NCBI RefSeq assembly: GCF_000718095.1
Contig: NZ_JOEI01000008.1
Location: 248,001-312,000, forward strand
From: Streptomyces scopuliridis RB72
GTDB taxonomy: Bacteria > Actinomycetota > Actinomycetes > Streptomycetales > Streptomycetaceae
Length of the DNA: 64,000 bases
Direction of reading: 5' to 3'
Shown: one piece after another, positions 50,616 to 59,785 of the stretch
Layout of the letters: every line of letters starts with the position of its first letter
How positions within the stretch are numbered: position 1 is the stretch's first letter
Position numbers and translations under genes: made by a program
The notes under the pieces: model-generated
The model's database searches: none
What the model was told of the DNA's origin: nothing
Seen by the model: the letters and a program-made list of their open reading frames with translations, nothing else

Positions 50616-51146
50616 ATGGGTTTCTGGGGCTATTTCGTCGTGGGCAGGAGCGAGCGTCCGCTCGCGGAGCAGCCGGCGCTGGCGGCCGTACGGCACGATC
50701 TGACGCTCCATCAGCAGCGGCCGGACGGCTGGCAGGTGTGGCGGCACCCGAGCGAGCCCGATATCGGTGACATGGGCGCGCTGGCCAGGGCCATGGGGTC
50801 GCCGGTGCTCTTCGGCTTCGTCATGGGCAGCGAATGCGTGGTGGTGGAGGCGGCGGCTCCCGAGAGCGGGTCCTGGTACGCCTGTCTGGCGCGGGAGCCG
50901 ATGGCCCGCCATCTCGCCGCGAACGACATGGTGCTCGAAGAGCTCTTCCTGTCGGCGGAGGACGCGACGCGACGGGCCGTCGCCTGGGCCACCGAGGCGG
51001 GCAGCGCGGTGAGCGCCGCCGTGGAGCCCGGGACGCTCCTCGAAGTACTGCGTCTGCGACGGCCGGAATCGTTCGCCGAGGAGTTATTCTTCCGCCTTCT
51101 CGATGGGCTCGGAATCCCGGGCGAAGCGGAAAAGCCCGGCATATAG
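50616..51146 (+). CDS. Hypothetical protein
   Basis: 176 residues from ATG 50616, with GGGGGGAGCGG upstream. It looks like a soluble alpha/beta protein: M-G-F-W-G-Y-F-V-V-G-R-S-E-R, L-F-G-F-V-M-G-S-E-C-V-V-V-E-A, W-Y-A-C-L-A-R-E, and a C-terminal helix F-A-E-E-L-F-F-R-L-L-D-G-L-G. No signal peptide or membrane span. The leucine at residue 157 is a TTA codon (51084-51086), so bldA control of translation is possible. No family recognised; proteins like it seem Streptomyces-specific. Confidence 0.78.
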   Translation: MGFWGYFVVGRSERPLAEQPALAAVRHDLTLHQQRPDGWQVWRHPSEPDIGDMGALARAMGSPVLFGFVMGSECVVVEAAAPESGSWYACLAREPMARHLAANDMVLEELFLSAEDATRRAVAWATEAGSAVSAAVEPGTLLEVLRLRRPESFAEELFFRLLDGLGIPGEAEKPGI

Positions 51147-51259
51147 CCCCGTTGAGCGAGCCGGGGGCGAGCTCCGGACGATCTACGAGTGACGTATTCC
51201 AGCCGTTCGGCGCAGTAGGGGGCAAGGGGGCAGTACTGCGTCCGTGACGGGAGACGTGA

Positions 51260-51868
51260 ATGAGCCTGGTGAAGCTGATCGAAGAAGCGGATGAGCGTGG
51301 CCTCGCCGCGAGCGGGCTCGCCTGCCTCGACCGGTGCCTGCCGCTGCTCGCCGAGGAGACCGAGATCCTGCGACCGCTGTGGGCGGGCGTCGTGGGCGGC
51401 GAAGAGGACTGGCCGGCGCGGCTGTCGGCGTCCCGGGAGGCCCTGGACGCCGTTGGCGGCCCCGCCCCCGACGTCACCACCGCGCTCGTACGGACCATGC
51501 TCGGCGCCGCGCCCTCGGAATGGGCGGCCGGCCCGCTGCGGACCTGGGCGGACACCTGCTCCGTCGTCGCGCTGGAGATCCACCAGCAGCTCGACGCGGT
51601 GGGCGAGGACGGACCCGCCGCCGCGGCGGAACGGCTCGCGCGCTGCCGCGAGGACACCGGCGCGGTGACGGACGCGGCGGACGGCGCGGAGAGTACGGAC
51701 GGGATCGGCCCGCTGGCCGCCGGTGAACTGCGGCGCCAGATCGCGATCCTGGAGATCCTCGCCGAGACGCCGGGGGCCGCCGGGGTGCGCCGGGCCCTGG
51801 ATCTGTCGACCGAGGGGCAGCGGGTGCTGCGCGCGGTGGTCTCGCGCCGCGCGCGGGCGGGGAGCTGA
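51260..51868 (+). CDS. Hypothetical helical protein
   Basis: 202 residues from ATG 51260, 113 bases after the previous gene. The sequence is acidic and almost entirely helical (L-V-K-L-I-E-E-A-D-E-R-G-L, V-V-A-L-E-I-H-Q-Q-L-D-A-V, L-R-R-Q-I-A-I-L-E-I-L-A-E-T-P). No membrane span, signal or enzyme motif. It may be co-transcribed with the upstream gene. Function unknown. Confidence 0.75.
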   Translation: MSLVKLIEEADERGLAASGLACLDRCLPLLAEETEILRPLWAGVVGGEEDWPARLSASREALDAVGGPAPDVTTALVRTMLGAAPSEWAAGPLRTWADTCSVVALEIHQQLDAVGEDGPAAAAERLARCREDTGAVTDAADGAESTDGIGPLAAGELRRQIAILEILAETPGAAGVRRALDLSTEGQRVLRAVVSRRARAGS

Positions 51869-51937
51869 GCGGACGGGCGGGGTGACCGGATCTGTTCGCC
51901 CGCATGTGCGTGGATTTCGCACGAGGCAAGGGGAGGA

Positions 51938-51977
51938 CGACCGGGGCCGCCACCCCCCACAGGAGAGGCCCCGGTCG
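51938..51977 (+). terminator. Hairpin after the helical hypothetical gene
   Basis: A perfect 11-bp stem, CGACCGGGGCC (51938-51948) with GGCCCCGGTCG (51967-51977), around an 18-base loop. The following 190 bases up to the sigma factor hold no gene and are locally AT-richer, so a promoter there is likely. Confidence 0.55.
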
Positions 51978-52166
51978 CCGTCCGTCGGAGCCGCGTTACG
52001 GCCCCGTACTCATATCAGCGCCACCGATGCGTTTTCTGTCACACCGCAGAATGTCAGCTTGTTGTCGCAGGTAGTACAAGACATGGACGCGGGCCCGGGA
52101 AGGCCGTAGCGTGCAGAGTCGCGTGGGGCGGCGTGGCAGTGACCAGCCGCGATTTCAGGACAGGTT

Positions 52167-52946
52167 GTGGGAGTGCTGGGGGACGACGCGGAGCTGACCG
52201 CCGCGGTGCTCGCGGCACAGGACGGGGACGAGGACGCGTTCCGTACTGTGTACCGCGCGGTGCACCCGCGGCTGTTGGGCTATCTACGGACTCTCGTCGG
52301 TGAGCCGGACGCCGAGGACGTGGCCTCCGAGGCCTGGTTGCAGATCGCCCGCGATCTCGACCGCTTCACCGGAGACGCCGACCGCTTCCGCGGCTGGGCC
52401 GCCCGTATCGCCCGTAACCGCGCCCTCGACCACATACGGATGCGCGGCAGACGCCCCGCGATCGGCGCCGACGAGACCGAGCTGACCGGGAAAGCGGCCG
52501 ATTCGGACACGGCGGACGAGGCGATGGAGGCGCTCTCCACCGGCCGGACGATGGCGCTGATCGCGCAGTTGCCGCAGGACCAGGCCGAGGCCGTCGTCCT
52601 GCGGGTGGTGGTCGGACTCGACGCGAAGAGCGCGGCCAAGACGCTGGGCAAACGGCCCGGCGCGGTACGGACGGCCGCGCACCGCGGACTCAAACGCCTC
52701 GCCGAACTGCTCGACGCCGACGACGACAGCCCCGAGCACGCCGGCAGCCCCGAGAACCCCGTCAGCCCCAAGAACCCCAAAGCCTCCCCCGAAGCGTCCA
52801 CTGACACGTCTCCCGGCGCGTCTCGCGGCGCACCAGGTCGCGATGGCGGACTCGGCGGCGTACCCCCTCAGCGCACCGTGCGGCCCGGAGCCGCGGCCTC
52901 CGCGGGTGTGACGGATTCGCGCCTGCGGACGCAGAAGGACATGTGA
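52167..52946 (+). CDS. ECF-type RNA polymerase sigma factor with extended tail
   Basis: 259 residues from GTG 52167. Region 2 (about 12-80: F-R-T-V-Y-R-A-V-H-P-R-L-L-G-Y, D-A-E-D-V-A-S-E-A-W, F-R-G-W-A-A-R-I-A-R-N) and region 4 (about 125-175: L-P-Q-D-Q-A-E-A-V-V-L-R-V-V, S-A-A-K-T-L-G-K-R-P-G-A-V-R-T-A-A-H-R-G-L) identify a sigma-70 extracytoplasmic-function factor. A Pro/Ser/Ala-rich tail of about 75 residues is not part of the family core. The next gene starts inside its stop and encodes a membrane protein, the usual place for an anti-sigma partner. Confidence 0.9.
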   Translation: MGVLGDDAELTAAVLAAQDGDEDAFRTVYRAVHPRLLGYLRTLVGEPDAEDVASEAWLQIARDLDRFTGDADRFRGWAARIARNRALDHIRMRGRRPAIGADETELTGKAADSDTADEAMEALSTGRTMALIAQLPQDQAEAVVLRVVVGLDAKSAAKTLGKRPGAVRTAAHRGLKRLAELLDADDDSPEHAGSPENPVSPKNPKASPEASTDTSPGASRGAPGRDGGLGGVPPQRTVRPGAAASAGVTDSRLRTQKDM

Positions 52947-54211
52947 TGGCCGACGAGCGTGACCCGTGGCTCGACAGGGACGCGGCGGAGAGATTGCTGC
53001 GCGGTGAGCCCGTCGAGACGGCGGACGAACACGTCCGGGCCCGGTCGGAACAGCTCTCCGAGGCCCTGCGGGACATGAGCGCCGTCACATACGCGAACGA
53101 AACATACGCGACCGAAGAGGAACTTCCCGGCGAAGCCGCCGCCTTGGCCGCCTTCCGCAAGGCCGTGGCCGAGGGCGGTGGCGCGCGCGAGGTGGTCCGC
53201 GATCGCGGCGCCGTGGGCGCGGGCGCCGGGGATCTGCTCGGTACGGTACGAATCGCGCTGGCGCCCCGCGCCGCACGCGCGCCGCGGTTCGCCCGCCCCA
53301 TGCGCAGGGGACTCGCCGCGGCGGTGGCCGGCTGCGCGCTCGGCGGTATCGCGGTCGCGGCGGGCGCCGGCGTACTGCCCCCGATCTTCGGCGACGCACA
53401 CAACCCGGCCCCCGCCAACTCCGTCTCGGCGGTGGCCTCTCCGAGGCCGCTCGTCTCCGGATCGCCCGACGGGAGCCGGGACCCGGCCGACCCCTCGGAC
53501 ACCCCGAGCGGGACCGGTACGGGACAGCCCTCGCCGCCCCCGTCGCCCTCGCACACCCCGGGGGACGGCCATACGCACAAGGGCGACGGGCGAGGCGAGG
53601 AAGACGGCGAAGGCGGCGCGCACGGGACGGACAAGGACCACTGGCCCGGTACCGGCCCGGACGCACAGTCCGGTGAGTGGTTCAGCAAGACCCTCAACGC
53701 CTGCCGTGCCTACCGCGACGGCGTGCTCGACCCGAAGCGCAAGGAAGCCCTGGAGTCCGCGACCGACGGGCCGGAGGGGGCCAGGCGGTTCTGCGACCGG
53801 CTGCTCGACGGCGACATCAAGAACAGCAAGAACGACAAGGGCGGGCAGGACGGCGACGGAGGCAAGGGCGAGGGCGACGGAGGCGACGACGGCGAGGGCG
53901 ACGGCGGGGAAGGGGGCGGCGGGGAAGGGGGCGGCGGCGGGTTCGTGGGATCACCGGGCGTGCCCACGCAGCAAGCGCCCCCGCCGCCCCCGAACTGGAC
54001 GCCCGCGCCTTACGAGCCCCCGTCCCCATCCCCGGTCCCGACGCCGAGCGGGACGCCGGTCCCGACGCCGAGCGGGACGGCCGGTCCTTCGCCGTCCCCG
54101 TCCGCGAGCGCGACCGGCCCGGTCCAGGAGCCGGTCCAGGAGACGGACCAGGGGCAGGATCCGGCCATGATCGCGACCCGTTCGGGCTCGGACACGGGAT
54201 CTGCTGAATAG
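52946..54211 (+). CDS. Membrane protein coupled to the sigma factor (putative anti-sigma)
   Basis: 421 residues from ATG 52946, sharing a base with the sigma stop (TGATG). The cytoplasmic part (1-110) starts W-L-D-R-D-A-A-E-R-L-L-R-G and lacks the H-x3-C-x2-C zinc anti-sigma motif. One span (G-L-A-A-A-V-A-G-C-A-L-G-G-I-A-V-A-A-G) lies near residue 125. The outer part is low complexity: Pro/Ser/Thr, then about 50 residues of G/D/E repeats, then Pro-rich repeats made of P-T-P-S-G units. Position and topology suggest an anti-sigma or signal-transducing partner, but this is inference. Confidence 0.8.
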   Translation: MADERDPWLDRDAAERLLRGEPVETADEHVRARSEQLSEALRDMSAVTYANETYATEEELPGEAAALAAFRKAVAEGGGAREVVRDRGAVGAGAGDLLGTVRIALAPRAARAPRFARPMRRGLAAAVAGCALGGIAVAAGAGVLPPIFGDAHNPAPANSVSAVASPRPLVSGSPDGSRDPADPSDTPSGTGTGQPSPPPSPSHTPGDGHTHKGDGRGEEDGEGGAHGTDKDHWPGTGPDAQSGEWFSKTLNACRAYRDGVLDPKRKEALESATDGPEGARRFCDRLLDGDIKNSKNDKGGQDGDGGKGEGDGGDDGEGDGGEGGGGEGGGGGFVGSPGVPTQQAPPPPPNWTPAPYEPPSPSPVPTPSGTPVPTPSGTAGPSPSPSASATGPVQEPVQETDQGQDPAMIATRSGSDTGSAE

Positions 54212-54361
54212 CTCCCCACACCCTCCTGAACTGGAGCTTTACGGTTCCGGGAGATCGGGTGTGACGTTTTTGCGGGCCGCGACGCAGTACAGAGTGAGCC
54301 GACTGGTCATCGGCCGCGCATAGAGCCGGGGTTCCCCCCGTACCTTCGGCTCAGCGCACTC

Positions 54362-54400
54362 GGCGCGGGCGGGACACGTTCCCCCGGTCCCGCCCGCGCC
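54362..54400. terminator. Bidirectional terminator between converging genes
   Basis: A perfect 14-bp stem, GGCGCGGGCGGGAC (54362-54375) with GTCCCGCCCGCGCC (54387-54400), around an 11-base loop, between the sigma-linked membrane gene (+) and the L,D-transpeptidase gene (-). Confidence 0.75.
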
Positions 54401-54421
54401 ACCTCTCTGACGGTTGAGGTC

Positions 54422-55345
54422 CTACCAGTAGATGACTACTTTGTCTCCTGTGCGGACCTGGGCGAAGAGCGAGGCGATCTTCTTCTCGTCCCGGACATTG
54501 ACGCAGCCGTGCGAGGCGCCCTCGTAACCGCGGGCCGCGAAGTCGGCGGAGAAGTGGACCGCTTGGCCGCCGCTGAAGAACATCGCGTACGGCATCGGGG
54601 TGTCGTACAGCGTCGAGACATGGTCCCGTGACTTCCAGCCCACCAGGAACGTGCCCTCACGGGTCGGGGTGTACTGCGACCCGAAGCGCACGTCCATCGC
54701 CGACGTGACCTTGCCGTCGATCATCCAGGTGAGGGTGCGGCTGCTCTTGCTGATGCACATCACCCGCCCCTCCATGCACTGCGGATCGGGCTTGGCGACC
54801 GGCCGGGTGGTGGGCGGGCGCAGTTCGTCCCGGGTCGGCTTCCTCGTCACGCCGACCAGCCGCTGCCAGGTGACGGTGTCCGTCGCGCCGGTAGCGGGCA
54901 GCCCGCGGTCCGCCTGGAAGGAGGAGACGGCGGTGACCGTGATGGAGCCGTAGTAGCCGGTGGGGTTGAGGCTGAAGTGGCCGGTCTGCTGGAGCCTCGC
55001 CTGGAGTTCCCGTACCCGGTCGCTCTCCGAGCCGTTCGCCATCAGCGTCTTGGGCCGGGACGCGGTCCGGCTCGGCGTCGGCGCCGGGGCCGGCGTAGAG
55101 GTCCGCGGCGGTGTGGGAGTGGGCGTCGGGGCCGTCGTGGTGTCGGCGGCTGGCTTCGCCGGCGGTTTCGACGACGGCGACGGTGACGGCTCGGGTGCGG
55201 GGGTGGTGGCCGCCGTCAGGGGAACGCTGCCCGGCTTGGCGTCGGCCGCCCGTCCACCGGGGAGCGGTTGCACCGTACAGCCGACGCCCGCGGCCAGCAC
55301 GGCGGCTGTGGCGAGCCCTCTGCGTAGGGCGGATGTCCTGAGCAT
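54422..55345 (-). CDS. L,D-transpeptidase lipoprotein with peptidoglycan-binding domain
   Basis: 307 residues from ATG at 55345, behind GGGGGA on the minus strand. A lipoprotein-like signal ends at A-A-G-V-G-C. A Pro/Thr/Ser stalk (about 40-95) leads to a PG_binding_1 domain (about 98-165: V-R-E-L-Q-A-R-L-Q-Q-T-G-H-F, G-S-I-T-V-T-A-V-S-S-F-Q). The YkuD catalytic domain ends in H-F-S-A-D-F-A and S-H-G-C-V-N-V with C281 as nucleophile. It forms 3-3 or anchoring cross-links in the wall outside the membrane. The 419-base region upstream of it holds no recognised gene. Confidence 0.92.
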   Translation of the reverse strand: MLRTSALRRGLATAAVLAAGVGCTVQPLPGGRAADAKPGSVPLTAATTPAPEPSPSPSSKPPAKPAADTTTAPTPTPTPPRTSTPAPAPTPSRTASRPKTLMANGSESDRVRELQARLQQTGHFSLNPTGYYGSITVTAVSSFQADRGLPATGATDTVTWQRLVGVTRKPTRDELRPPTTRPVAKPDPQCMEGRVMCISKSSRTLTWMIDGKVTSAMDVRFGSQYTPTREGTFLVGWKSRDHVSTLYDTPMPYAMFFSGGQAVHFSADFAARGYEGASHGCVNVRDEKKIASLFAQVRTGDKVVIYW

Positions 55346-55682
55346 CTTCGGCGTCCCCCGGTTTCTCCCGTGATCCATGGCATGCGTTCCTCAGTGTTCC
55401 CTCAGACAGTCCTCCGCCGGGCATGGTTGCCCAAGCGGGCGAGGAATCCTGCCCCGGAGTCACCTTCCCTTGCCGGGAGATGAATTCCAGTGGGCGATTC
55501 CCCGAAGTGAAAGTACTTCCGGCCATGCTGCCCGTTCGGACTGACATGATCCCGCGCATGGCTGCCCGGCGATGTCCGTGTCTCCCGTTGTCCGCGCTTC
55601 TTCTCCCCGCTATCTCCCGCGCTGGGGTGGACCGGAAACCGCGCGCCGGTCGTCATGAAAGATCAATTCCAAAGATCGGCCG

Positions 55683-55700
55683 AAGTGCGCCGGCGCACTT
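55683..55700. promoter_or_regulatory. 18-bp perfect palindrome upstream of the methyltransferase
   Basis: AAGTGCGCCGGCGCACTT, 65 bases before the methyltransferase start, in the 419-base gene-free stretch between two divergent genes. It is followed by three GATTC-containing segments. A regulator site is possible; nothing else in this gap (55346-55764) could be assigned. Confidence 0.45.
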
Positions 55701-55764
55701 GCGTCAATTCCAGATTCTTCTTGATTCCTCGTGATCGCTCTCGATTCCTCCTGAAGGTTCTCTC

Positions 55765-56724
55765 ATGACGACCGCATACGAAGACAAGCCGCGCCCCCGT
55801 GAACTCAACGATGTCCGGGGCTGGTTTCCCCCGCTTGACCAGGTGCTCTTCGAGAAGCTGCTCACCCGTCAGGAGGAGCGGGGCGAGCGCGGGGATCTGC
55901 TGGAACTCGGCGTCTTCATGGGCAAGAGCGCGATCTTCCTCGGCCACCATCTCCGGGACGGCGAGAAGTTCACCGTCTGCGACCTGTTCGAGTCCGAGGC
56001 CCCGGACCAGGCCAATGGCGCCGAGACTGCGAAGTCGTACGCGACGCTGACCCGGGAGGCGTTCGAGCGGAACTATCTCTCGTTCCACGACGAGCTGCCC
56101 CGTGTCCTCCAGGCCCCCAGCTCCGTGGTCGCCGATGAAGTGGAGGCGAAGTCGAGCCGGTTCGTCCATATCGACGCCTCGCATCTCTACGAGCATGTGT
56201 ACGGGGACATCGGCGCGGCCCGCGACATCCTGCTGCCCGGCGGCATCGTCGTCCTCGACGACTTCCGCTCCGAGCACACCCCCGGCGTCTCCATCGCCGC
56301 CTGGGAGGCGGTGCTCAACCGCGGTCTGCGCCCGATCTGTCTGAGCACCCAGAAGCTGTACGCCACCTGGGACGACCCCGAGCCGATCCAGGACGAACTG
56401 ATCGCCATGGCCCAGGAGCGCGAGGACTGCGACCTGAGCATCCAGCAGGCGGCGGGACACCGGATCGTGCGGCTGCGGTCGCGCGGGATGAAGGCGCCCG
56501 ACTTCCCCTTCTCCAAGTACTACGAGGAGCCGAAGCCGGAGGAGCCGGAGGAGCCGGTCGCGCCGGTCGCCCCGCCCGTCGCGTCGGCGCCAACACCCGC
56601 CGCGCCCCGGCGCAGGTCGACCCGGTCCAAGGTGCGGCGCGTCGCCATCGATGTGCTGCCGCCCGTGATCACCCGCGCGGTGCAGCGCAGCCGGGCCCGG
56701 CGCAGGGCGCGGCTCCAGGGCTGA
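55765..56724 (+). CDS. Class I SAM-dependent methyltransferase (Methyltransf_24-like)
   Basis: 319 residues from ATG 55765 with GAAGG upstream. [12 protein letters not shown] is the SAM loop, V-C-D-L-F-E-S-E-A the acidic strand, [10 protein letters not shown] and I-V-V-L-D-D-F the metal/substrate segment; D-A-S-H and D-D-F resemble TylF/macrocin O-methyltransferases and rhamnosyl O-methyltransferases, which use Mg2+. A Pro/Ala/Glu linker and an Arg-rich C-terminal helix (R-S-R-A-R-R-R-A-R) are extra and may bind membrane or nucleic acid. No glycosyltransferase genes surround it, so the substrate is open. Confidence 0.82.
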   Translation: MTTAYEDKPRPRELNDVRGWFPPLDQVLFEKLLTRQEERGERGDLLELGVFMGKSAIFLGHHLRDGEKFTVCDLFESEAPDQANGAETAKSYATLTREAFERNYLSFHDELPRVLQAPSSVVADEVEAKSSRFVHIDASHLYEHVYGDIGAARDILLPGGIVVLDDFRSEHTPGVSIAAWEAVLNRGLRPICLSTQKLYATWDDPEPIQDELIAMAQEREDCDLSIQQAAGHRIVRLRSRGMKAPDFPFSKYYEEPKPEEPEEPVAPVAPPVASAPTPAAPRRRSTRSKVRRVAIDVLPPVITRAVQRSRARRRARLQG

Positions 56725-56849
56725 GGGCCAGTACGACGCCGGGGGCCGGGCTCCCGCGTGTGCCCCGTTCCCGCCGTACGCCCGCCGCTACAGTCCGTCA
56801 TGACCGGCCGGTCATGACTGTCCGTCAGCGGAGGCAGGGAGCAGAGCAG

Positions 56850-58436
56850 ATGGCACGCGAACGGCTGACCGAGAGCGGTCTGCCCATCGAACCGGTCTAC
56901 GGCCCCGGCGCGCTGGAGGGATGGGACCCCGCGGAGAAGCTCGGCGAGCCCGGCTCGTACCCCTTCACCCGCGGGGTCTACCCGTCGATGTACACGGGCC
57001 GGCCATGGACGATGCGCCAGTACGCGGGTTTCGGCACCGCCGCCGAGTCCAACGCCCGCTACCGGCAGCTGATCGCCCACGGCACGACGGGCCTGTCCGT
57101 CGCCTTCGACCTGCCGACCCAGATGGGGTACGACAGCGACGCGCCGCTCGCGAGCGGCGAGGTCGGCAAGGTCGGGGTGGCGATCGACTCGGTCGATGAC
57201 ATGCGTGTGCTGTTCGACGGGATCCCGCTCGACCGGGTCTCCACGTCGATGACGATCAACGCGCCGGCGGCGCTGCTGCTCCTGCTCTACCAGCTGGTCG
57301 CGGAGGAACAGGGCGCGCCGGGCGCCGCGCTGACCGGCACCGTCCAGAACGACGTACTCAAGGAGTACATCGCCCGCGGCACGTACATCTTCCCGCCGAA
57401 GCCGTCACTGCGGCTGACGGCGGACATCTTCCAGTACTGCCGTGCGGAGATGCCCAAGTGGAACACCATCTCGATCTCCGGCTACCACATGGCGGAGGCC
57501 GGGGCCACGCCCGCGCAGGAGATCGCGTTCACGCTGGCCGACGGGATCGCGTACGTACGGACGGCCGTCGCCGCCGGCATGGACGTCGACGACTTCGCGC
57601 CCCGGCTCTCCTTCTTCTTCGTCTCCCGTACGACGCTGCTCGAAGAGGTCGCCAAGTTCCGTGCCGCGCGCCGTATCTGGGCCCGCGTCATGCGCGACGA
57701 GTTCGGCGCCCGTAACCCCAAGTCCCTGATGCTGCGCTTCCACACCCAGACCGCCGGAGTACAGCTGACCGCGCAGCAGCCCGAGGTCAATCTCGTACGG
57801 GTGACGGTCCAGGGGCTGGCGGCGGTGCTCGGCGGTACGCAGTCGCTGCACACCAACTCCTTCGACGAGGCCATCGCCCTGCCGACGGACAGATCGGCCC
57901 GGCTCGCGCTGCGCACGCAGCAGGTGCTGGCGTACGAGACGGACGTCACCGCCACCGTCGACCCCTTCGCCGGCTCGTACGCCGTCGAGCGCATGACGGA
58001 CGACGTGGAGGACGCGGCGGTCGCGCTGATGACGCGGGTCGAGGAGATGGGCGGCGCGGTCGACGCCATCGAGCGCGGCTTCCAGAAGAGCGAGATCGAG
58101 CGCAGCGCGTACGCCGTCGCCCAGGAGACGGAGAGCGGGGAACGGGTGGTTGTCGGCGTCAACCGCTTCACCACGGACGAGGAGGAACCGTACGAGCCGC
58201 TGCGCGTCGACCCGGCGATCGAGGCCCGGCAGGCGGCCCGGCTGGCGCGGCTGCGGTCGGAGCGGGACGGGGCCGCGGTGGAGGACGGGCTGGCGGAACT
58301 GCGGGAGACGGCGGAGGGGACGGCGAATGTGCTCCCTCCGATGAAGACGGCGCTGGCGGCGCGGGCGACGGTGGGGGAGGTGTGCGACGCGCTGCGGGGG
58401 GTGTGGGGGACGTACGTACCGGCGGACGCGCGCTGA
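56850..58436 (+). CDS. Acyl-CoA mutase large subunit (methylmalonyl/isobutyryl-CoA mutase family)
   Basis: 528 residues from ATG 56850 behind GGGAG. It is the TIM-barrel substrate domain of B12-dependent mutases: [45 protein letters not shown], and [11 protein letters not shown]. The C-terminal cobalamin-binding domain (D-x-H-x-x-G) is absent, so a separate small subunit encoded elsewhere must supply B12, as in isobutyryl-CoA mutase. Which acyl-CoA it uses cannot be settled by eye. Confidence 0.92.
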   Translation: MARERLTESGLPIEPVYGPGALEGWDPAEKLGEPGSYPFTRGVYPSMYTGRPWTMRQYAGFGTAAESNARYRQLIAHGTTGLSVAFDLPTQMGYDSDAPLASGEVGKVGVAIDSVDDMRVLFDGIPLDRVSTSMTINAPAALLLLLYQLVAEEQGAPGAALTGTVQNDVLKEYIARGTYIFPPKPSLRLTADIFQYCRAEMPKWNTISISGYHMAEAGATPAQEIAFTLADGIAYVRTAVAAGMDVDDFAPRLSFFFVSRTTLLEEVAKFRAARRIWARVMRDEFGARNPKSLMLRFHTQTAGVQLTAQQPEVNLVRVTVQGLAAVLGGTQSLHTNSFDEAIALPTDRSARLALRTQQVLAYETDVTATVDPFAGSYAVERMTDDVEDAAVALMTRVEEMGGAVDAIERGFQKSEIERSAYAVAQETESGERVVVGVNRFTTDEEEPYEPLRVDPAIEARQAARLARLRSERDGAAVEDGLAELRETAEGTANVLPPMKTALAARATVGEVCDALRGVWGTYVPADAR

Positions 58437-58495
58437 CATTTCACTGTTCCTGAACACACATGCGGCTCTTGGTGTGTATGTGCGACACTCCGGCC

Positions 58496-59152
58496 ATGCT
58501 GGGTGTGACTGATCTGCCGACCTATCTGGTGGGCCTCGTACTGATCGTTCTGCTGCCGGGGCCGAACTCGCTCTATGTGCTCTCGGTCGCGGCCCGGCGC
58601 GGGATACGCGCGGGCTATTCCGCGGCGGCGGGCGTCTGGTGCGGCGACACCGTACTGATGGTGCTCTCCGCCGCCGGTGTCGCGTCGCTGCTCCAGGCCA
58701 ATGAGCTGGCGTTCGGCATCGTGAAATTCGCCGGCGCCGGATATCTGACGTGGCTCGCGATCGGGATGATGCGCGCGGCCTGGTCGCTGTGGCGCACCCG
58801 GCACGAGCGCGCGGAGGAGTCGTCCGCGTCGTCCCCCGTGCCGACGGCGGCCGAGCGGCCGTATCGCAGGGCTTTGGTGATCAGCCTGTTCAACCCGAAG
58901 GCGATCCTGTTCTTCATCTCCTTCTTCGTGCAGTTCGTCGACCCGGGCTACGCGCACCCCGCGCTGTCGTTCGTCCTGCTGGGACTGCTCGCCAACGTGG
59001 CCAGCGCCCTCTACCTGTCGGCCCTGATCTTCGGTGGCACCCGCCTCGCCGCCACCTTCCGCCGCCGCAAGCGCCTGTCGGCGGGGATGACGACGGCGGC
59101 GGGCGCGCTGTTCCTGGGCTTCGCGGTGAAGCTGTCACTGAGCAGCGCCTGA
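58496..59152 (+). CDS. LysE/RhtB-family amino acid exporter, LeuE-like
   Basis: 218 residues from ATG 58496; an in-frame ATG at 58460 also lacks a ribosome-binding site, so the mRNA may be leaderless. Six spans with the family signature L-P-G-P-N-S-L-Y-V-L near residue 20, G-V-W-C-G-D-T-V-L, and L-F-N-P-K-A-I-L-F-F-I-S-F-F near 135. F-V-D-P-G-Y and the order of segments match the leucine exporter LeuE more than RhtB. It would export a small neutral amino acid. It stands alone. Confidence 0.88.
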   Translation: MLGVTDLPTYLVGLVLIVLLPGPNSLYVLSVAARRGIRAGYSAAAGVWCGDTVLMVLSAAGVASLLQANELAFGIVKFAGAGYLTWLAIGMMRAAWSLWRTRHERAEESSASSPVPTAAERPYRRALVISLFNPKAILFFISFFVQFVDPGYAHPALSFVLLGLLANVASALYLSALIFGGTRLAATFRRRKRLSAGMTTAAGALFLGFAVKLSLSSA

Positions 59153-59161
59153 GGGCGGCGG

Positions 59162-59515
59162 TCAGTTCGGGGCCGGGGAAGCCGTTTCGTCGGCCTTGAT
59201 GTCGAAGTTGATCTCGTCTCCCTCGACAGAGGACACCTTGACCGTTACGCCCAAGGTGCTGCCGTCGTCCGCTGTGAGCGTGCACCGGGTGGTGGTGCCG
59301 ACCTTGCCGGCGAGGGCCTCGGGGCAGGTGATGTCCGGCTTCGGCTGCCCCGTTGTCGCGGCGAGCTTTTCGGCGACCGTGGTCGCCAGCTTGTCCGCGG
59401 ACAGTTTCGGCGTGGACGTTCCGACGTCGACCGAGGCCGAGCAGCCGGCGAGCAGCACACCGGCGGCTATGGCCGAAAGGATCGACGGTGCGGCGGACAA
59501 CCGGGTTGTGGTCAT
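59162..59515 (-). CDS. DUF4333-type small lipoprotein
   Basis: 117 residues from ATG at 59515. A lipoprotein signal ends in L-L-A-G-C-S, followed by the DUF4333 pattern: L-S-A-D-K-L-A-T-T-V-A-E-K-L, I-T-C-P-E-A-L-A-G-K-V-G, and T-R-C-T-L-T-A-D-D-G-S-T-L-G-V-T-V. The two cysteines probably form a disulphide outside the cell. Function unknown. It converges with the LysE-type gene with a 9-base gap. Confidence 0.88.
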   Translation of the reverse strand: MTTTRLSAAPSILSAIAAGVLLAGCSASVDVGTSTPKLSADKLATTVAEKLAATTGQPKPDITCPEALAGKVGTTTRCTLTADDGSTLGVTVKVSSVEGDEINFDIKADETASPAPN

Positions 59516-59785
59516 GGTGGACTCCGGTCCGGGGGATCTTGGCGGGAACAGGCAGGAAGCGGCAGGAAGCATACGTGGCAGGGGATGGCGTCCGCTCTCG
59601 CGGTGCTGTGTGTCCCCTGTCGCCCCATCAAACGTCCTCGTTTGTGCATGATTTGTGTATGAGCCTATTTAGGCCGCAGCTGGGGCGCCTGGGTTGGGGA
59701 GCGGCAGGTAGGGTGCACGACGAGCTTCCGTGACGCGCATGTTTGGCGTGAAACGGATGAGGCGTGAATGCAACGGGGGTTGCGC

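Noticed and set aside
55346..55764. A c-di-AMP riboswitch upstream of the L,D-transpeptidase
   Set aside because: Wall-hydrolase genes often have one, but the conserved blocks of that class could not be found on the minus strand.
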